Origin: Micrococcales bacterium
Lineage (GTDB): Bacteria; Actinomycetota; Actinomycetes; Actinomycetales; WQXJ01
Direction of reading: 5' to 3'
DNA length: 38,014 bases
Assembly (NCBI GenBank): GCA_009784895.1
Contig: WQXJ01000001.1
Coordinates: 76,479 to 114,492 of the forward strand
The position numbers and the translations under genes were made by a program. Positions 1 to 8,749 of the stretch are shown here, piece by piece (position 1 is the stretch's first letter; each line of letters opens with the position of its first letter). The notes under the pieces are model-generated. The model did no database searches, was not told the DNA's origin, and saw only the letters and a program-made list of their open reading frames with translations.

Positions 1-100
1 CTTTGGCCAATTCGGCCACGTGGACGCCAGCACCGCCGTAGATGTGCGGGGGGTATTCGCGGGTAAGTAGGTCAACTCTTGGTTTGGTCGTATCAGCCAC
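1..100 (-). CDS. glgA: GlgA-type glycogen synthase / glucosyltransferase, N-terminal fragment
   Basis: Read on the minus strand from a GTG at 100, this frame stays open to the window edge. It gives a short leader followed by [10 protein letters not shown] and then [12 protein letters not shown]. The REYPP...GGAGVHV segment is the N-terminal nucleotide-sugar-binding signature of actinobacterial GlgA/GlgM, a GT4-family enzyme that uses ADP-glucose (and in mycobacteria makes maltose-1-phosphate). An in-frame TAG at 110-112 lies just upstream, so GTG 100 is the only likely start. The gene is divergent from glgC, which makes its ADP-glucose donor, and that supports the call. Only about 33 codons are visible; the rest lies left of the window. 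Confidence 0.85.
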   Translation of the reverse strand, partial: MADTTKPRVDLLTREYPPHIYGGAGVHVAELAK

Positions 101-106
101 ACTAAT

Positions 107-112
107 AGGCTA
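107..112 (-). promoter_or_regulatory. candidate -10 element for leaderless glgA
   Basis: TAGCCT on the minus strand ends six bases before the glgA GTG, the distance expected between a -10 hexamer and a transcript start. No Shine-Dalgarno is visible at a usable distance. Leaderless mRNAs are common in actinobacteria. The TANNNT pattern is weak on its own and I see no clear -35. Confidence 0.3.
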
Positions 113-141
113 GTCTTCCCGCCGACTGCTCGCGATGTCTG

Positions 142-147
142 TAGGTT
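142..147 (+). promoter_or_regulatory. candidate -10 element for leaderless glgC
   Basis: TAGGTT is followed by seven bases and then the glgC ATG at 155, so transcription would begin at or next to the start codon. There is no purine-rich Shine-Dalgarno in front of the ATG. The same hexamer precedes the nucS start at a similar distance. Confidence 0.35.
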
Positions 148-154
148 AATAGTC

Positions 155-1396
155 ATGGCCACACCGAAAGTTCTATCCATCGTCCTGGCGGGTGGCGAAG
201 GCCGCCGCCTAATGCCACTGACCGTAGAGCGGGCCAAACCTGCCGTCCCCTTTGGGGGCATCTACCGTCTGATTGATTTCCCGCTGTCCAACCTGGTCAA
301 CTCTGGCTATCACCAAATTGTCGTATTGACCCAGTACAAGTCGCATTCGCTCGACCGTCACATCGCCGCGACCTGGCACTTGTCTTCGCTGCTGCACCAA
401 TACGTGGCACCGGTGCCGGCGCAGCAACGCAAAGGCAAGAACTGGTTCTTGGGCTCAGCGGACGCCATCTACCAATCCCTTAACCTGATCGAAGACGAAC
501 GCCCTGACATTGTCGTGGTGTTGGGGGCAGACCATGTCTATCGCATGGACGTTGGCGAAATGGTTCGCTACCACGTTGCCTCCGGCGCCGGCCTGACCGT
601 AGCTGGAATCCGCCAGCCGATCGAACTGGCCGACCAGTTTGGTGTGCTTGAGGCTGATACCTCACGTCCCGGCTTCATCAACCGCTTCAGGGAAAAGCCC
701 GACGACGCCGTTGGGCTCGAAGACGACCCCCAGTCGATCCTGGCATCGATGGGCAACTATGTCTTCGACGCGGCTGCCCTAATTGATGCCGTGCAAGCCG
801 ACGCCGCCAAAGTCTCATCCAAACACGATATGGGTGGCGACATTGTGCCGGCCTTTGTCGAGCGGGGCGATGCCGGTTACTTCGACTTCAACCTGGCCTC
901 GGTGCCAGGCGCAACCGAACGTGACGCGGCCTATTGGCGCGATGTCGGCACCCTTGATGTCTACTTCGAGTCCCATATGGACTTGATTTCGACCGTGCCG
1001 ATCTTCAACCTCTACAACCGGCAATGGCCGCTGATGACGTCAAACACCGGTTTGCCTCCGGCCAAGTTCACTCACGCCGAGCCCGGCCGGATTGGTCAAG
1101 CCACCCGGTCGCTGGTCTCACCTGGCGTGATTGTCTCCGGTGCTGAGGTATCCAATTCGGTTATTTCGCCCGGTGGGCAACTGCACTCCTGGTCTCAGGT
1201 CAATGACGCGGTCTTGCTGGACGGAGTTGAGATTCAACGCCACGCCCAGGTCTCAAACGCCATTTTGGACAAGAACGTCGTGGTTTTGGAAGGCGCCACC
1301 GTTGGTGTCGACCAAGAGAAGGACACCGCTCGCGGCCTAGTTGTCACGGCCAACGGCATCACTGTGGTGCCTAAGGGCGAGGTCATCGAGCCATAG
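155..1396 (+). CDS. glgC: Glucose-1-phosphate adenylyltransferase (ADP-glucose pyrophosphorylase)
   Basis: Makes ADP-glucose and pyrophosphate from ATP and glucose-1-phosphate, the committed cytosolic step of bacterial glycogen synthesis. The 413-residue length is normal for actinobacterial GlgC. The nucleotidyltransferase signature [13 protein letters not shown] lies at residues 11-23, followed by AKPAVPFGG (27-35) and the DFPLSN motif (41-46). The metal/catalytic segment GADHVYRMD is at 124-132, and the glucose-1-phosphate-binding RFREKP lies near 178. The C-terminal third has the left-handed beta-helix pattern of the regulatory domain ([22 protein letters not shown]). The ATG at 155 has no Shine-Dalgarno and may be leaderless. 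It is divergent from glgA. Identification is secure. Confidence 0.97.
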   Translation: MATPKVLSIVLAGGEGRRLMPLTVERAKPAVPFGGIYRLIDFPLSNLVNSGYHQIVVLTQYKSHSLDRHIAATWHLSSLLHQYVAPVPAQQRKGKNWFLGSADAIYQSLNLIEDERPDIVVVLGADHVYRMDVGEMVRYHVASGAGLTVAGIRQPIELADQFGVLEADTSRPGFINRFREKPDDAVGLEDDPQSILASMGNYVFDAAALIDAVQADAAKVSSKHDMGGDIVPAFVERGDAGYFDFNLASVPGATERDAAYWRDVGTLDVYFESHMDLISTVPIFNLYNRQWPLMTSNTGLPPAKFTHAEPGRIGQATRSLVSPGVIVSGAEVSNSVISPGGQLHSWSQVNDAVLLDGVEIQRHAQVSNAILDKNVVVLEGATVGVDQEKDTARGLVVTANGITVVPKGEVIEP

Positions 1397-1425
1397 AAGA
1401 GCACGTCTAACGACACCCTCAAAAC

Positions 1426-1444
1426 GTCTGTCCTTGTGACGGAC
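1426..1444. terminator. hairpin between convergent glgC and the thioredoxin/TPR gene
   Basis: Arms 1426-1432 (GTCTGTC) and 1438-1444 (GACGGAC) pair over seven positions with one G-T wobble and a five-base loop. It lies in the 50-base gap between two convergent stop codons. There is no T-tract, so termination efficiency is uncertain. Confidence 0.4.
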
Positions 1445-1446
1445 TG

Positions 1447-2337
1447 CTAGAACAGGGCCGCCGCCAGTTGGCGGCGGCCCTTGGCAACCGCCGGATCATC
1501 TGGCCCGGCCACCTCAAATAGTTCCAGCAACCGCAGTCGAATCGTTTCGCGGTCTTCGGGCGAGGCCAGCGGCAGGCGAGCCAGCAACCGCTCGTAGGCC
1601 GCCTCTCCTTGCCCCTGACCCAGCAGGGCATCGGCTGCGGCCATTTCGTCTTCGAGACTGCCACTGCCGTCTTCGGCCCGGGCTACGGCATCGGCCAAAT
1701 CTGGAGCGGCCAAACGCTCAAGCAAGTCGATCTGGGCCAGGGCTGCCTTGGCGGCCTGGTCAGCCGGCGACTGGGCTAGGGCCTGGCTGAAGGCCTGCCG
1801 AGCGGCGGCCATGTCGCCGCGCTCAAGGGCGTCAAAACCGCTTTGATGCAACGGCGGCAGCGGCACTTCGACTTCACCGCCATCGGTCACCTGGCCCGTG
1901 ACCCCGGCCTTTGAGGCCATCGTCAACAGCTCTGCCAGCACATCGGTGATCTGCTCTTCGGTTGGTAGGCCCTGGAACAGCGGCACCGGTTGGCCTTTAA
2001 CCAGTGCCACAGCTGTGGGCACAGCCTGGACCTGGAGGGCTTGGGCAATTCCCGGATTGGCTGTCAGGTCGACCGTGGCCATGACCAGGCGGCCTTGGTG
2101 GGCCTTGACCAGACGCTCGACCAATTCAGCCAGCTGCTGGGAGGGCTGGGAGGCCGGCGCTGTCAGTACCAGCACCACCGGCACCTCATTGGAGCGAGCT
2201 ACGACTTCGCCAAACGAGGCTTCGTCGCATGGCATCACAACTGGCCGATCGTCGTCTGCTTTGCCCCCGGCCAAATCAGGCAGCGAAGAGTTGGCGAAGC
2301 GGTCTGACCCTGGCGTGGGCGATTCGGTCTGGCTCAT
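1447..2337 (-). CDS. Thioredoxin-fold/TPR protein, YbbN (CnoX)-like
   Basis: A 296-residue cytosolic protein with an N-terminal thioredoxin-like domain (about 36-140) and a helical TPR-like C-terminal half (about 165-296, Ala/Leu-rich repeats such as ALERGDMAAARQAF). The position of the usual WCGPC active site reads APASQPS (60-66), so both redox cysteines are missing. The cis-proline loop QAVPTAV is kept near 107. This architecture matches YbbN/CnoX, which in E. coli is a holdase that hands clients to chaperonins and also lacks a thioredoxin-type CXXC. The ATG overlaps the upstream DUF1015 stop as ATGA, so translation is coupled. The partner and client proteins are inferred from the family only. 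Confidence 0.8.
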   Translation of the reverse strand: MSQTESPTPGSDRFANSSLPDLAGGKADDDRPVVMPCDEASFGEVVARSNEVPVVLVLTAPASQPSQQLAELVERLVKAHQGRLVMATVDLTANPGIAQALQVQAVPTAVALVKGQPVPLFQGLPTEEQITDVLAELLTMASKAGVTGQVTDGGEVEVPLPPLHQSGFDALERGDMAAARQAFSQALAQSPADQAAKAALAQIDLLERLAAPDLADAVARAEDGSGSLEDEMAAADALLGQGQGEAAYERLLARLPLASPEDRETIRLRLLELFEVAGPDDPAVAKGRRQLAAALF

Positions 2338-3572
2338 GCGACGTCCTTCTGGTCTTGGCCCGGCACGGCTTCAGTTGGGCGCAAAACCCAGCCGGTCAGC
2401 AATTTGGGTGTGAAGAAAGTCGATTTGGGCGGCATCAGCAGTCCTTCTCGCGCCGTGCGGCGAATCTCACGAATTGAGGTGGGACGGATCAGCACCCCGG
2501 CGGTGTAGTCGCCGCTGGCCAAACACTGGGCCATTTCAGCCAAACCGTGTTGGTAGGTCACCTGGGCGCCAATGTCTTCCAGAGCCGTCTCCAACCAGGC
2601 GCCATCAAGCGCCCTGACACCGTCAAAGGCTCCGGCCCGGGCAGTCAACCATTCGGCTTTGCCGCCCGGCCATAAGATGACCAAGCGCCCTTGGTTGGCC
2701 ATCTGCGCCAGTAGCGCAGCCTCGACCGGCCGGTGAACCTGGGACAACTCAAAGTACCGCGCCAGCCCCTGGCGCAGCATCTCAGCTGACACACCGGCGT
2801 AGAGCCGATGGATGGCTTCTATCGACAGCTGGTCTTCAATCAACTCAGAAACAAATGCCAGGGTTTGTTCAGCCGGGCTGTCGCTGCGGCCAGTGGCGGC
2901 GCGAACCTGGTCCCGGTAGATCCGCGAGACCCCGTAACGATGGTGACCGTCAGCGATTAGAACATCGTCTGCGGCCATAATCTCTTGGATGTCCCTAATC
3001 CGGACCGGATCACAGATGCGCTCAACGCTGTGCTTAACCCCTTCGATTTCAACGCCACCCAGCGGCTCAGCCGGCGCCTGCAAGGCAGCGGCCAGCCCAC
3101 TGGCCAAAGACAATCCCCAGACCGGCGAGGTGTTGGCGGCCGTCGCCCGCATTAGGTCCAGCCGGTCGGTGGTGGCCTTAGGCGTGGTCCGTTCATGCGG
3201 TAGCACCGTGGACGAACCGGACTTGCTAGGAGCCTGGCCTGACGGGGCGTCGGCTACTTCGAGTCCACCCAGCACTCCGGCAATCTCGCGCTTGGCTCCG
3301 GTGGCGTCGACAAAGCCAAGCCGATAGATGGTGAGACTAGGGCAGTCATCGATTCGCAACACACCACTGCCCAGCCAGGCCCGCATCAGCTGGGCGGCCT
3401 GGTCGTAACCGGCCTTGGCCGGGACATCAATGTGGGTGATGTTGTACTGGTCTCGCCGGTGCAGGGCGGCGACATCCTTAGTTGAAAGGACATCGTAGGG
3501 CGGGGCTAGGACGGCATCCAGGTCGGTCCCTGGGGCAAAACGCAGCGCTGGAAACGGCTCAAAACCCGGCAT
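2334..3572 (-). CDS. DUF1015 family protein
   Basis: A 412-residue soluble protein with family landmarks: APPYDV at 23-28, a conserved segment beginning LPHERTTPKA near 124, and ADGHHRY at 207-213. No signal peptide or membrane segment is visible. DUF1015 is widespread in bacteria and its biochemical role is not one I can state with confidence. It starts 19 bases after the lipoprotein stop and overlaps the next gene by four bases (ATGA), so it is the third cistron of a four-gene minus-strand operon. The ATG at 3572 has no clear Shine-Dalgarno and may depend on coupling. Residues 108-122 are a Gly/Ser/Pro-rich linker. Family assignment is firm, function unknown. Confidence 0.85.
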   Translation of the reverse strand: MPGFEPFPALRFAPGTDLDAVLAPPYDVLSTKDVAALHRRDQYNITHIDVPAKAGYDQAAQLMRAWLGSGVLRIDDCPSLTIYRLGFVDATGAKREIAGVLGGLEVADAPSGQAPSKSGSSTVLPHERTTPKATTDRLDLMRATAANTSPVWGLSLASGLAAALQAPAEPLGGVEIEGVKHSVERICDPVRIRDIQEIMAADDVLIADGHHRYGVSRIYRDQVRAATGRSDSPAEQTLAFVSELIEDQLSIEAIHRLYAGVSAEMLRQGLARYFELSQVHRPVEAALLAQMANQGRLVILWPGGKAEWLTARAGAFDGVRALDGAWLETALEDIGAQVTYQHGLAEMAQCLASGDYTAGVLIRPTSIREIRRTAREGLLMPPKSTFFTPKLLTGWVLRPTEAVPGQDQKDVA

Positions 3573-3591
3573 GGCTTAGAGAGTATCCGAT

Positions 3592-4626
3592 CTACGAACC
3601 TGAGGCCTTGACTGTGGTCTGCGCCACCGCGATGACTCGGACCGGACCGTCGGTGCCTTCTGGTCCAATCGCCAAGACCACTGTTTGGAGGTACTCAATA
3701 TGCATTGATTGGGTGAATTCGGCCGGGGCGCCCAGTGGCACTAGGCCCTTATCGTTGGTCGCCTTTTGCCCCGGCGCCGGCGCCACTGTCACGTCCAACA
3801 CCGATGTCACTTGGCCAAAGACCAAAGCACCTGAATCGGCCGTGCGCAGCGCCATAATCGAGCCGTCAACGGGCTGAGACAGCACCTTGACCGCACCAGA
3901 CATTTGGCCGGCGGCATCGGCGTAGGCCTTGCGTGTGGCAGTCCAAAGGGCGCGCACCGGGTCGGTGTCTTTGGCCTTGTCGTCCTCAAGGGCGGTGTTA
4001 AAGTTGGCGGCTTCCTCACCAGCCGGGTCATCCTTGGCCTTAGCGTAGGAGGCCAGGGCAGCTGCCGGTGACATTTTCAGGCCGGTGGCCTCATCGGATT
4101 TGACCACGGGTGAGCCAACAGTGGCCTGGGCCGCCGCCGGTAGTTCTGAGCCCGGCAGCATCCGCGCCCAAGCCACCATCTTGTAGTTGGCCCTGGCTTC
4201 ACCTTGGGTCAGCTGGTACAAGAACCGAGCCTGGTTGGCAATCGGTTGGGTCACGGCTATGAACGAACGGGGCCAATTGTCTTGCTGAGCCACGATCTGA
4301 CCATCGACAAAACCGGTGCCGAGCACAGTCGTTTTAGCTTCAGCGTTGGCGGCCTTGACGGTCGACTCGGCAGTCAACATGGTCAGGGCGGCTCCGGCCA
4401 CCCGCCGCTTCAGCAAGGCCGGGTCATTGGCCTCCTGGCTTTCGGCCAGGGTCTCGCCTAGCGATTTCAGTATCCGGTCTACCTGCACCGCTTCGACCAC
4501 CGGCGGCGCCTGCTTGGGAATCGGATCGGGGTCCAGCGGCGGCGGACCTGAGGCACAGGCCGACAAGCTGATGGCCAGGGCCACCACGATGGCTGTGACC
4601 CCGGTGGGCTTGGCTTTACCGTTCAT
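3592..4626 (-). CDS. Putative lipoprotein, unknown function
   Basis: A 344-residue protein starting at ATG 4626, which forms an ATGA overlap with the upstream gene. A longer frame to 4665 exists but would put 13 residues before this coupled start. The N-terminus is a lipoprotein signal: short basic start, hydrophobic stretch, lipobox LSAC (Cys near residue 24), then a Pro/Asp-rich linker. The mature part is mostly helical and Ala-rich, with a C-terminal segment of beta character (FTQSMHIEYLQTVVLAIG). I do not recognise a catalytic motif. It should sit on the outer face of the membrane, where the upstream membrane protein also exposes a domain, so the two may act together. That is inference from coupling. 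Confidence 0.7.
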   Translation of the reverse strand: MNGKAKPTGVTAIVVALAISLSACASGPPPLDPDPIPKQAPPVVEAVQVDRILKSLGETLAESQEANDPALLKRRVAGAALTMLTAESTVKAANAEAKTTVLGTGFVDGQIVAQQDNWPRSFIAVTQPIANQARFLYQLTQGEARANYKMVAWARMLPGSELPAAAQATVGSPVVKSDEATGLKMSPAAALASYAKAKDDPAGEEAANFNTALEDDKAKDTDPVRALWTATRKAYADAAGQMSGAVKVLSQPVDGSIMALRTADSGALVFGQVTSVLDVTVAPAPGQKATNDKGLVPLGAPAEFTQSMHIEYLQTVVLAIGPEGTDGPVRVIAVAQTTVKASGS

Positions 4627-6575
4627 TGACCGTCCTGCCCAGTTTCGTCTTGCATGGCCACCCATTGCTGCGAGCTCACCGCCGGTAGCTCACCGGTGTT
4701 TTGGCCAGGCCTGGCCCGCAAGGCCTGGTGTGCGGCCTGCTCGGCTTCGCGGATCTGTCGCCGCGTCAAACCCGCGGTTGTGCCCTGGCCCTGGGCCGCG
4801 GCTACGGCGGCGGCAATGGTGGCGGCGGCTTGGGAACCGGTGCCATCGCGCTTGGCCCGCAGGGCTTCGATCTGTTGGGCGGCGGTTGGCTGTGCCCGGT
4901 CCGATGCCGTTGGTGCAGCTGGCCTGGGCATCTCAGCTGGGGTATGGCCCAGGTTCGGTCTAATGTTTGGCGGATCGGGCCAGGCTAACGGCTCCAACGG
5001 ACGCGGTTTGGGGCGCGCCCCTACCGGACCCAGCACCGGGTCGGGGCCAATAGGCGCCTGCGGGCCGGTTTCGACCAGTGACGGCTTGGCCGCCTCCCCC
5101 GCCTTGGGCCGGACTGCCTCGCTTTGGGCGAAACGTTCCCAATTCCGTGAAGGTGTTGCCCGGCCCAAGTCCAGGGCCGGTTCGGCGGTTTCTTCGACTA
5201 CCGGCGCCCTGGATTCGTCGTGAGGTGGGGCTTTGGCTGTTTTGGCCCGGCCAAACCATCGCCGTTTGGCCCTTGGTGCGGGCGCTTCGGCTAGATCGGC
5301 GACCCCCTGGTCTACCTCGGCCGGGGCCGGGTCGCCTTCAGTTGGGCCGGGGCCAGCCAAACCGGGCTGGGTTGGCGCCAAGTCAGCTTCTGCCTGGCCC
5401 GGCGCGCCTGGCTCGGCCGGGGCCAGTTCCGTTGCCGTCTGGGCTGGAGGCCGGGTGGTTGGTTCCGCCGGGGGCGGGGCCGGGGCCAGTTCCGCTGCCG
5501 TCTGGGCTGGAACTTGGGCGGCCGGCTCAGCCTCAGATGGTGGCGGACTTGGTGCCGCGACGCTGGCCGCGGCGGCCTCTTTCTCGGCCCGTCTGGCCGC
5601 CCGGCGCTCGGCTCTGGCTTCTTTGGCCTTGGCCGCCTCGGCTTTGGCCGCCTCGGCTCTAGCCTCCTTGGCCTTAGCCGCCTCGGCTCTGGCTTCTTTA
5701 GCCTTGGCCGCCTCGGCTTTAGCTTCCTTGGCCTTAACCGCCTCGGCTTTGGCCGCTGGCGTGGTTACCTCTTCGGCTGGTTCCGGCACCGGCGGGGCCG
5801 TGCCGCCCGGTTCGAGTTCCGGGGCCTGGTTGTCCTTCACCGGCGCCATTACCGACGTCTCATCGACTTCACGGTCGCGGCGGGTAATCTCCGGGCCAGC
5901 TTCGCGTTGCCGACCGGCTTCCCGGGCTTGGCGACGGTCCTCCTGACGCGCTAGGCGCCGGCGGCGGCGGATTGACCAGACTGCCACCACCGTGGCCACC
6001 ACCAGCAGCACGATCCCTAGCGCCAGACCCGGCCATAAGTACGGAGTGGTGACAGTTTGTGGCCAGGTCATCTCGATCTTGGTGCCAGTGATCGGGCTGA
6101 GCTCGCCGTTCTCTGCCGGCAACGGAGCCAACAGCATTGACCAGCGCCCAGGCCGTTTCGACCATTCGTAGCTTTGGGTCTTGCCCACCTCACGCGAAGT
6201 CACCCAAAGGTCAGAGCCCTTGGCGTTGGCCAGTTCTTCATCCGAGCCGGCCGCACTGACTTTGAAAGTCTCCCGGCTGGCCAGACCGGTTAGGTGCTCA
6301 GAGGGAGTGTCTCCGACCCAGCGAAGGACGTCGTTTTCCCGGCCCACGGCCATCAACACGCCGGGTCCTGGGCCGGCCGTCACCCGAATAGTGACAGCCT
6401 CTCCTTGAGCCTCCAAGACACCTGGATCTGTCACCAAATAGGCCGTTTCGCTACCGACTTGATGGACGGCGGTGTAGTGATCTGGTGGCCGCCATACGGT
6501 CGCTGAGGCAACCGACAGAGCCACCGCGACCAGGCCTAACACGCCTATGGCGGGTGCCAAGAAACGCTTGATCAA
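4623..6575 (-). CDS. Bitopic membrane protein with long Ala/Lys/Pro-rich cytoplasmic tail, unknown
   Basis: A 650-residue protein, first gene of the minus-strand operon. Residues 5-26 form an N-terminal membrane segment or signal anchor, followed by a predicted extracellular domain of about 150 residues rich in Val/Thr/Trp. A second membrane helix lies at about 179-201 and ends in SIRRRRR, a stop-transfer signal that puts the C-terminus inside. The tail is charged to about 240. Residues 275-322 are 10-residue repeats of the type AKAEAAKAKE. These are followed by Pro/Ala/Glu-rich low-complexity sequence and a more ordered Gln/Ala-rich end. The repeat recalls TolA-like helical linkers. No enzyme motif is visible. 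The ATGA overlap with the lipoprotein gene implies co-production. Confidence 0.7.
   Translation of the reverse strand: MIKRFLAPAIGVLGLVAVALSVASATVWRPPDHYTAVHQVGSETAYLVTDPGVLEAQGEAVTIRVTAGPGPGVLMAVGRENDVLRWVGDTPSEHLTGLASRETFKVSAAGSDEELANAKGSDLWVTSREVGKTQSYEWSKRPGRWSMLLAPLPAENGELSPITGTKIEMTWPQTVTTPYLWPGLALGIVLLVVATVVAVWSIRRRRRLARQEDRRQAREAGRQREAGPEITRRDREVDETSVMAPVKDNQAPELEPGGTAPPVPEPAEEVTTPAAKAEAVKAKEAKAEAAKAKEARAEAAKAKEARAEAAKAEAAKAKEARAERRAARRAEKEAAAASVAAPSPPPSEAEPAAQVPAQTAAELAPAPPPAEPTTRPPAQTATELAPAEPGAPGQAEADLAPTQPGLAGPGPTEGDPAPAEVDQGVADLAEAPAPRAKRRWFGRAKTAKAPPHDESRAPVVEETAEPALDLGRATPSRNWERFAQSEAVRPKAGEAAKPSLVETGPQAPIGPDPVLGPVGARPKPRPLEPLAWPDPPNIRPNLGHTPAEMPRPAAPTASDRAQPTAAQQIEALRAKRDGTGSQAAATIAAAVAAAQGQGTTAGLTRRQIREAEQAAHQALRARPGQNTGELPAVSSQQWVAMQDETGQDGQ
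5415..5511. repeat. 34-bp direct repeat pair (5415-5448, 5478-5511)
   Basis: The two copies differ at one base, with 63-base periodicity. They encode the duplicated Pro/Ala segment ending TELAPA / AELAPA in the cytoplasmic tail of the membrane protein. Confidence 0.8.
5608..5754. repeat. 30-bp tandem repeats encoding AKAEAAKAKE units
   Basis: About four to five imperfect 30-base units encode the 10-residue Ala/Lys/Glu repeat at residues 275-322. The codons vary between copies, so the protein pattern is conserved more strongly than the DNA. Confidence 0.75.
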
Positions 6576-6796
6576 CTAGTTATCCTCACCGTCGCAGTGG
6601 CCGCACCGTTCAATACAGGGTAGCCGCCCTTGGCTCGCAGGCAAGACTGGCCGGGATCTCGGCTGCTGCCCAATTCTCCCCTCCGATCGGTCGAGGTTGA
6701 CCGTGCCATTCCCCGAAAGGCCGTTGACCCATTAGGCTTACCGTGCGCACCTTCAACTAAGGTGTGCTGCGTTGCGCAAGTCTATTGGAGGTTCCA

Positions 6797-8713
6797 GTGC
6801 CTGAGAACGGCTTTCCCACCGCCGTGCGTGGATACGAACGACAAGCCGTCGACCAACACTTAACGACCCTTGAGCAGTCTCTGGCCGAAGCCCACGGCCA
6901 GGTCGAAGAGCTTGATGGCCGGGTCGCTTCGTTATCAACCGAACTAAACGAGGCTCATCGCCAGTTGCGAGAGGCTGAGCGTCCCAGCTATTCCGGCCTT
7001 GGCGCCCGGATTGAGCAGCTCATGCGATCAGCTGAGGAACAGTCGATGGACGTGCTCAATCAGGCCCGTTCACAGTCTTCGGCGCTGATGGCCAGGACCA
7101 AACTTGAAACGGACCAGCTCAAGGCCAGCGCCGAGAACGAGGTGGCCGAAATGCTGGCCACGGCTCGGCGCGAGGCCGAGGAAATGCAGGCTGCCGCCAT
7201 GGCTGAGGCCGAGGCAGAGCTGACCAATGCCTCCAGGCGAGCCGAAGAAGTAGTTGGTTCAGCCGAGCGCGAAGCTGCCCGAGTAATGGGCTCTATTGCC
7301 TCAGAAGAGGCCGAGCGCCGCGCCGCGCTCGAGCGCGAAGTGGCGGCCCTAACCGCCTCGGTCGAACGCGAGACAACTGAGCTGAGGGTGACAGCCGAGC
7401 GCGAAGCCTCCGAGCTGCGTGCGGCCGTTTCGGTGGAGGTCGCCACGCAACGCGAGGACGCTGAGCGCTACGCCACCCAGCTGCGCTCAGCCGCCGAACA
7501 AGAGACCGCCGCCCTGCGTTCGACCACCGACCAAGAGACCACCCAGTTGCGGGTTGAAGCCGAGGAGTATTCCGCCCAAACTCGTTCAACGGTTCAGCGT
7601 GAGGTCTCCGAACTGCGCTCTGCAGCAGAGTCCGAGGCTTCAGAGAGGCGCAGTGCGGCTGACCAATACGCCCAGCAGGTCCGTTCAAACGCCGACCAAT
7701 ACGCCGGGCAGCTCAGATCTGACGCTGAGCAATACGCTCTCCAAATCAGGTCCGAGGCCGAGACATACGCTCAACAGACCAGGTCAGATGCCGAACAGTT
7801 CGAGACCACTACTCGCGGCACAGCCGAATTGGCCGCCCAAGAGATGCGCAACTCGGCAGAGCGTGAGGCCACCGAGTTGCTTTCGACCACTTCGCGTGAG
7901 GCCATCGAGCTAAAGGAATCGGCTGACCGCTACGCCTCGCAAACCCGCTCTGAGGCTGAGCGGGCCGCCGCTGACCTATATGAAGAGGCCCGTTCCAAGG
8001 CCGAGGATCTGACCACCCGATCCGAGCGGGAAGCCTCAACCCTACTGGCTGAGGCCAAGAAGCAGGCTGCCGCCTTGACCGAAAGGGCGGAGGAATGGAA
8101 GGCCGAGGCTGAGATCGAGATCGCCCAGCGGATTGAGGCGGCCGAGGCAGCCAACGCCGAGCGCTTCGAATCCTCCAAGACCAAGGCTGACCGCCTCATC
8201 GCTGAGGCCAACGCCCGTGCCGAGGAAGCCGAAGAGCGTGTCGCTCAAGCTCTGGCCCGGGCCGAGAAGCTGCGCCACGACGCCGATTCTCAGGCCGCCG
8301 AGCTATTGGCCAACGCCAGGCGCAACGCTGACCGGGTGCTCCAAGATGCTCGTTCCTTTGCCGATAGGACCCTGTCCGAGGCGGTCGAAGAGGCTGAGCG
8401 CGAGCGGATCGCGGTTCAGCGTCAGGTCGATGACCTTAACCGCCAGCGTGAGTCGATCACCGGTTACCTTGAGGAACTGCGTGGTCTGCTCGGTGGCGCC
8501 CCGATTCCCAACCTCGAAGCGGTTCTGGCCCCAGAGGCCAGCGCCGCACCGGCCTTCGAAGCCGAAGACCAACTCCCGGCCTTTGAGGCCGCAGCCATGG
8601 CACCAGCCGAGCCGGTGGCGCAGGAACTGGCCTTTGGCTTCGATCAAGAACTCAGCCAGCCTGAGGTTTACGCCGATGAGGCGGACGACCTGTCCGAGGA
8701 TGAGCGGTCCTAG
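6797..8713 (+). CDS. DivIVA/Scy-like hendecad coiled-coil protein
   Basis: 638 residues from GTG 6797, preceded by a perfect GGAGG at 6787-6791. A frame-open ATG at 6764 is rejected because it has no Shine-Dalgarno and adds 11 unconserved residues. The start (FPTAVRGYERQAVDQHL) matches the DivIVA N-terminal pattern, a short membrane-curvature-binding module. Residues about 88-529 are close to forty consecutive 11-residue units, for example SNADQYAGQLR, SDAEQYALQIR, SEAETYAQQTR. Hendecad repeats make right-handed coiled coils, as in the Streptomyces Scy/FilP scaffolds. The end has a conserved DLNRQRESITGYLEELRGLL and an acidic tail (YADEADDLSEDE). It is followed 36 bases later by a paralogue. 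Likely a cytoskeletal or polarity scaffold; the exact role is inferred. Confidence 0.75.
   Translation: MPENGFPTAVRGYERQAVDQHLTTLEQSLAEAHGQVEELDGRVASLSTELNEAHRQLREAERPSYSGLGARIEQLMRSAEEQSMDVLNQARSQSSALMARTKLETDQLKASAENEVAEMLATARREAEEMQAAAMAEAEAELTNASRRAEEVVGSAEREAARVMGSIASEEAERRAALEREVAALTASVERETTELRVTAEREASELRAAVSVEVATQREDAERYATQLRSAAEQETAALRSTTDQETTQLRVEAEEYSAQTRSTVQREVSELRSAAESEASERRSAADQYAQQVRSNADQYAGQLRSDAEQYALQIRSEAETYAQQTRSDAEQFETTTRGTAELAAQEMRNSAEREATELLSTTSREAIELKESADRYASQTRSEAERAAADLYEEARSKAEDLTTRSEREASTLLAEAKKQAAALTERAEEWKAEAEIEIAQRIEAAEAANAERFESSKTKADRLIAEANARAEEAEERVAQALARAEKLRHDADSQAAELLANARRNADRVLQDARSFADRTLSEAVEEAERERIAVQRQVDDLNRQRESITGYLEELRGLLGGAPIPNLEAVLAPEASAAPAFEAEDQLPAFEAAAMAPAEPVAQELAFGFDQELSQPEVYADEADDLSEDERS
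7652..7816 (+). repeat. 33-bp tandem repeats in the coiled-coil gene
   Basis: Five consecutive 33-base units encode the most regular hendecads, each built around a (D/E)QY or related core and ending in Arg. Codons differ between units, so selection appears to act on the protein period. Confidence 0.8.
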
Positions 8714-8749
8714 ACCGCTGCGACCGAGGACCTGAGGGACTGGTAAACA

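Noticed and set aside
5608-5754. 30-bp repeats as a CRISPR array or mobile repeat
   Set aside because: They are contiguous, in frame and code for a repetitive helix; there are no spacers.
6764-6796. ATG 6764 as start of the first coiled-coil gene
   Set aside because: GTG 6797 has a perfect GGAGG five bases upstream and the DivIVA-like motif follows directly.
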